Positions 14,101-20,100 of a stretch of 23,464 bases of DNA are shown piece after piece; within the stretch, counting starts at the first letter, position 1; every line of letters starts with the position of its first letter. Source of the stretch: Saccoglossus kowalevskii (taxonomy: Eukaryota > Hemichordata > Enteropneusta > Harrimaniidae); NCBI RefSeq assembly GCF_000003605.2, contig NW_003149769.1, forward strand, positions 154,247-177,710, written 5' to 3'. Under the pieces are notes generated by a model. That model was given only the letters and a program-made list of their open reading frames with translations, was not told the DNA's origin and made no database searches. The position numbers and the translations under genes were made by a program.

Positions 14101-17100
14101 CTACATATCATTTGTCAGCATGGGTCACGGAACAACATTTTGGGATATGATGGAATGTTTCTGCCATAGGAACAAATTGTAAACTACTCATAAAATGCAT
14201 TTTTTCAAACAACCTTAAGTGTTGGACATGCTGAATATCAATACATATCAATAAATTTCCTTTTCAATTTAAATCATGCAATAAGGCAAAGCGCTGTTTG
14301 GTGAATGGCAAAATTATTAAAAAAGTGATAATAAATCTGTCGCTGGTCATGTTTACTAGTGCATGTACAAGGTTCGAAATTGTCTGATTGTCCCGGCAAC
14401 CCTTTTTGGCATGGTACAAACAAATCTTGAAACCGATTGCCCATTGGGACAATCATTTTTTTTTAATTTCAGTGCAGTTGTAATATTTGTTTAAATCAAT
14501 AAAAATTATTGTACAATTACATTTTCCTGTGAACAACCAGGCTTTTATAGTTGTCCCACTGGACAATCAGGTATTTTTTTCAAATTTTTGAGAATTGGTG
14601 TACTAGATTCATGGATTTCTTTTTGTTGCTTTGGTCATTGCATTGTGTTCCCAAATATATTTGCTCTATTTTCAATGTTGCTTGTTTCACTGAATTGACA
14701 AACCACCTGCTGTTCTGTTGTTTCTGATTTATATTTTTCTTTACAGCAACTGATTGCCTCCTGTTCCTCACCTACATCAGATTGGTTTAGTTTTGATGAA
14801 CAGAAATCTGAATTATTCTCCCTTACTGGTGGCACTAAGTATTATATTGAAGCATTGCATAGGGAATACTCTGGTGAAGGCTCTGTGAAGATAGGGGTCT
14901 TGGTTGATGATACTCCATTTGTACATAGCCAGATTGAATCTGCTGTGAATGAATTTCAGAAAATACAAATAACATCTGTGACAAAACCAGAGATACAGGT
15001 GAGTGTAGGGACATATTATGATAATAATATTAGACTATTAAATAATTATTTTTTACTGAAAATATGTGCACTTTATTAATTTTGGTGAGAAACTTCTGTG
15101 AAAGAGATGAAATATTACATTATAATTTGTAATGTGGTCTTTACCATAAAGTTTCTCTGGTGTTTTTTAGAGGCACATCATGTGAGTTGTATAATGCCTG
15201 GGGAAGTCATAATATACTTTCTTTACTAAAATTGTTCATTAATTTAACCCTTAACAATAATCAATGTACATAGAATGTATTTCAAATATCATTTTTATTT
15301 TTTCCATTCCAGAGTGTCACACTCTTCACGGAAGATGTGTTTCAATTTGTGTATGACGGGATTAATTCAGATCCTCTGTCAATATTATCTGAGGCTGCCG
15401 AGGTAAGTAACACTGGTCATCAGATTTCCTGTGGTATTTCATGGCTCTCAGTAACACTGGTCAGCAGATTTCCTGTGGTATTCTATGGCTCTCAGTAACA
15501 CTGGTCATCAGATTTCCTGTGGTATTTCATGGCTCTCAGTAACACAGGTCAGCAGATTCCCTGTGGTATTTCATGGCTCTCAGTAGCACAGGTCATCAGA
15601 TTTCCTGTGGTATTTCATGACTTTCAGTAACATTGGTCAGCAGATTTCCTGTGATATTACATGGATCTCAGTAATGCAGGTCAGCAGATTTCCTGTGATA
15701 TTCCATGGATCTCAGTAACGCAAGTCAGCAGATTTCCTGTGACATCATGCTTGATGCTTAAAATCAAAGACATAGGCCCAAATATTAAGCATACCAATTC
15801 TTTTTAATTTTTTTTGTAAGGCCAAAAAAAAAATCTCATTTTAACTTACAGGCCAAAAAAATGTGTTCCTTGGACAGTTCTTTTTGATAAAATAGAAAAA
15901 GTTTGAGCCTAATTAATTAATTAATCGATAATGAAAATGCCTCCCTTTTCAATCAAAATGGTTTGCTTTTGTTGTGTTAGTTGTATCCACCACCTCTCAT
16001 GAGCCATGTCAATAAAAAAAGAATTAACAAATTTCCAACTTCAAATGATACAAGTACAGCTTTTTTCCTGGCCAAGTGGTTGCTGCTGAAACACATCATC
16101 CTTTACTGTAAACACAACACTACTATGGGAAGACTGTCTGATTGTGTTTGTGTAAGATGCCAGGGTGGCTTTGAGTCAGTTATGAATTAAAAACATACCG
16201 GGTAGTGCTTTTTATGTAAATTAATAATAAATTTATTACATCCTTAGAAATAGTTTCTATTGGTTGACAGCAATAAAATGTTAATTAATGATAAAATATA
16301 ATACATGTATATAATACAAAAGTAAAAATGTCAGTTATTGCTATTCTAAGGGTGTTTTGGGTAGCCAATATCTACCTTTCTCTATTTCTAATAAATACCA
16401 GTAACTTACTGCTTATTCTGAAACAAGTCATTATGTTTCAGATTATGTAAGAGCAAATATGATTACAAATATGTATTAGTCTTTATATATGTTCTTAGTA
16501 TCTTATTATCATTCGTTACACTCAACTTCCGAAACGAATATTATTTTGTACGTGTTTTATTTTACTGGGTGTCAATTTTTGAGGACTGGTGTGACAGACA
16601 AAAGACAAATTTTCAGTATTTTCAGAGACCATGTTTTTACTGATGTTCACCAATGTAAATTTTGTAAAGCTTGTTTGTATATTATTGTCTACTAAATCAC
16701 TAATATGATACCTATATTTAATAGGATTGTCCTGAATATCTTTGAGTAATGGAATGTATACATTCTAGCCTTATCTCAACTCTTTATCCTATCCCACTAT
16801 CAACAGTACTTGGTAGTACATGAATTTCGAAAATCTGAATGACTCCAGATCTAAGGGAGGTGGCTTCTTGACTTGCAGAGTTGAGTTGATCATTTCTTTA
16901 CTTTACTTTAATCTGTTTGTAATTTATTCACATAATTTTTCTAGATGCAAAGTGCCCTACTCAAAATGTTCAGTGTACAATGTCTAGAAACCCAGAGAGC
17001 TCCAACTTGGTTCCTAGATGATTTTGAAAATGATGTTGGCCTACATGAAACTGGTGAGAGAGTTCAAGACGAAGAACCATTTTGTGGACAGACCTCTTTG

Positions 17101-20100
17101 AAGAATCCAACCGATGTATATGTAGCTCCTGATGAAGATGGATTTCCTGTTTCAGTGTATAACACTGTAAGTCAATTGTGCTTGCTTGGATTTCAGTGAA
17201 TAATAGAATTGGAGTACAAATAACAGTTTTTGTAACACTTAGAAGTTTGGTGAGAACACCCACATAGCATCATTGTGAAGCAGAATAAGTTCCTGTATCT
17301 AGTCTTTGTTACAATATTTCCAAGTACTATTTCCAATATAATCGCCATTCATACTTTTCAGAATTTATGAGAGCAATGTCAGAAACATTGTCATAATGAA
17401 ATGTGATGCATAATTCTGTGGTACCTACTTATGAGTGCATATATAAATGTAGTAATGCTTTTTTCTTCCAGTTCTGTTTTGCTTACAGAGGGGCTATCAA
17501 CCCACACTTCAAACTAAAGTTGACATGGACCGATAGGTATTCAAAACGTAAAAAGCGTGATGGATGGTATTATTTTGGCGATGATTTTGTTGTGCCTTCT
17601 GATGCAGAGTAAGTACTTGTTGAAGTAGAATCATTTTTAGTCTTCACCTGGCAATGGGAGCTTACGGATTGATCTCTGTGTGTTCATCCCTGGTCCGATC
17701 ACATTCAAACTTCACACATACATCTTGGGATACATTGTCCAATAAAACTATTATGTTTTTCGAATCAGGGTAAAAAATGGACGAATAACAGAAATTTTGT
17801 ATTAAAGAATGCTGTTATAGAACTGAATGACTTTACACTATCATGAATTTGTTTGAAGTTCTGATTCATTTCTGTTTTGTTTACTATTGAACCAACAGGC
17901 ATTTTGTCATGTCATGTCTTGTAATAATTATAGTACATTTTCATAAAATAATTTAGTTTCATGTTATATTGTTATGTTTTATGGAGGGTTTTAAGATAAC
18001 AGTGTGTTGTACTGGTATATTGATTTGTGGTTTTATTAAAATTATTACTCTTCTTTATACAAGATAATACATGTAATTTATATTTGTAGTGGCATAATTA
18101 TAGTACATTTTCATAAAATAATTTAGTTTCATGTTATATTGTTATGTTTTATGGAGGGTTTTAAGATAACAGTGTGTTGTACTGGTATATTGATTTGTGG
18201 TTTTATTAAAATTATTACTCTTCTTTATACAAGATAATAATTTATATTTGTAGTGGCATTCCTCATGTAAGCTGATCAGGGATTAATTAACCTGTGAATA
18301 TATAAACTACATTTATGTTTGTTTAATATAAAATGCTTTTACTTCTAGTCAGTGGTTTCATACTTGTGTTGATTTAGAAGATATATTGCAAGCCGGTTCT
18401 AAACTCCCAAGGGAAGTCGCCTTTTATATTTTGTCTATAACTTTAAAAGGAGAATACGAAGAAGATTTCTATGTTGACAACATATTCATTGGTTCTGGTC
18501 GTGTAAGCTGTGAGTATTAATTTATGATTAGGAAAAAATATTTGGCCATAATTATTATCCATGGGGTATTACATCAAAATATACATGAATGAGAGTAGCA
18601 GCTACTATATTGTAGTATACATTTTTTGGTTTAACCATCTGAATACTACACTCCGCTTTGATTGCCTTTCAGAAAATCGAACTTGCCTACATTTTTTTCC
18701 AAAATTAGGACCTGCATAATCAGTAGGAATGTATGTTAATTTGGTCAAAAATTAACAAAGAAATCACAGAAAAACACATAAAATTTTGCAAAATGTGGTA
18801 CAAAAACTTTGGTGGGAAAAATTAATACATTCAATAAGTTACAATTGGGTATTCAGTGTCAACTGGTATTTTCTTTTATCCCAAGTTTCAAGTCACTTCC
18901 ATATGCTACTTTCATAACTGTAGTTTTATGTTTACATATTCTGTAAATTCAACTAACTTTAAAGTACAAATTATGTAGTGTAACAGACAAGTATTCGACA
19001 AGATGAGTGGTATTTTTAGGATGAACCTTCATCATTTTGTGTGTAATTGGTGATTACTTTGCATGTCTTGTATGTAAATTATTACCTTCAATAATTTTTC
19101 AAAAAATATGTTTTCTTATTCAGACCTTATCACATCACCTGCTGCAAAACCGAATGGAATATTTGTCTCAAATGTTAACGTCGAAAAAATCAACAATGCT
19201 TTTGACATTGTTATGTTCCCAGAAAAATGTGGATTTGATTTTCCATTATTTGGGATAAGAGATGTTGGTATTATCTCTGGGAGTAGAGATGCTGATAGTG
19301 ACTATGTTGAGTACTGTACCAGTGCTGCTTGCGGTGATGGTGCTGATATTGTCATTAATAGGGAGCAGTCTGCAACACCGCCAGTTGGTGGTACATTCCA
19401 GATTGAACTTGATGGCAAAAGAGCAGTAGGTATGTTGAGTACGGTAATTGTTATTTTCATCTAAGAAAAATCAATTGAAAATTGGATGTTATTTTTTAGT
19501 TGTTTTTCTACAAGGTTTATCGTTATGTACAGATCTGTGTTCATATTTGTTTCAAAATAGCTGTCTGATTTTTAGGTACACACCTAAAACTATCTTGCAT
19601 AATAAAAATGTCAGCAGCTGACTTAAAAGCTACAGAAACAGTGTAAACACTTATAAAATGTTGTAGCAGGTAAAATATAACATAGTTGATATTTTGTATA
19701 AAAAATGCATAAATAACATTCATGTTTTGTAATTGATATTGCAGTCCCAGCTGATGCTACAGAAAGTGATATGCAAGAAATATTTGACAACAGTTTTGAC
19801 ATTGGTGTGTCTGTGGTAAGAACTGATACATGTGCTGGCTACACTTGGACTATAGAATTCGTCAAGGCTGGTGGAAATCATCCTCCTATGAGTGTAAGTT
19901 ATTTGATTTTGTTGGTTTGACTCCTGTTGTCAGCTTTCTTCTCACCAGTGCTAGAAGAATGGCTTTTAACATTGTGTATGGTAAATTTCTGAAACAGATA
20001 TTGAAAGTTGACTTGTATATGAACTCATGATAGATGCAGTAATACAATACACCATACTTTAATTTGTAGGTTGACAACAGTGGTTTAACTGGCTTGGATG

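Noticed and set aside
15407-15745. CRISPR-like array
   Set aside because: The 44-base units are contiguous with no unique spacers, and sit in an animal intron: a minisatellite.
16945-16947. ATG at the start of exon 15 as an alternative initiator
   Set aside because: It follows a good acceptor (TTTCTAG) in phase 0 with exon 14 and lies mid-protein with no signal peptide after it.
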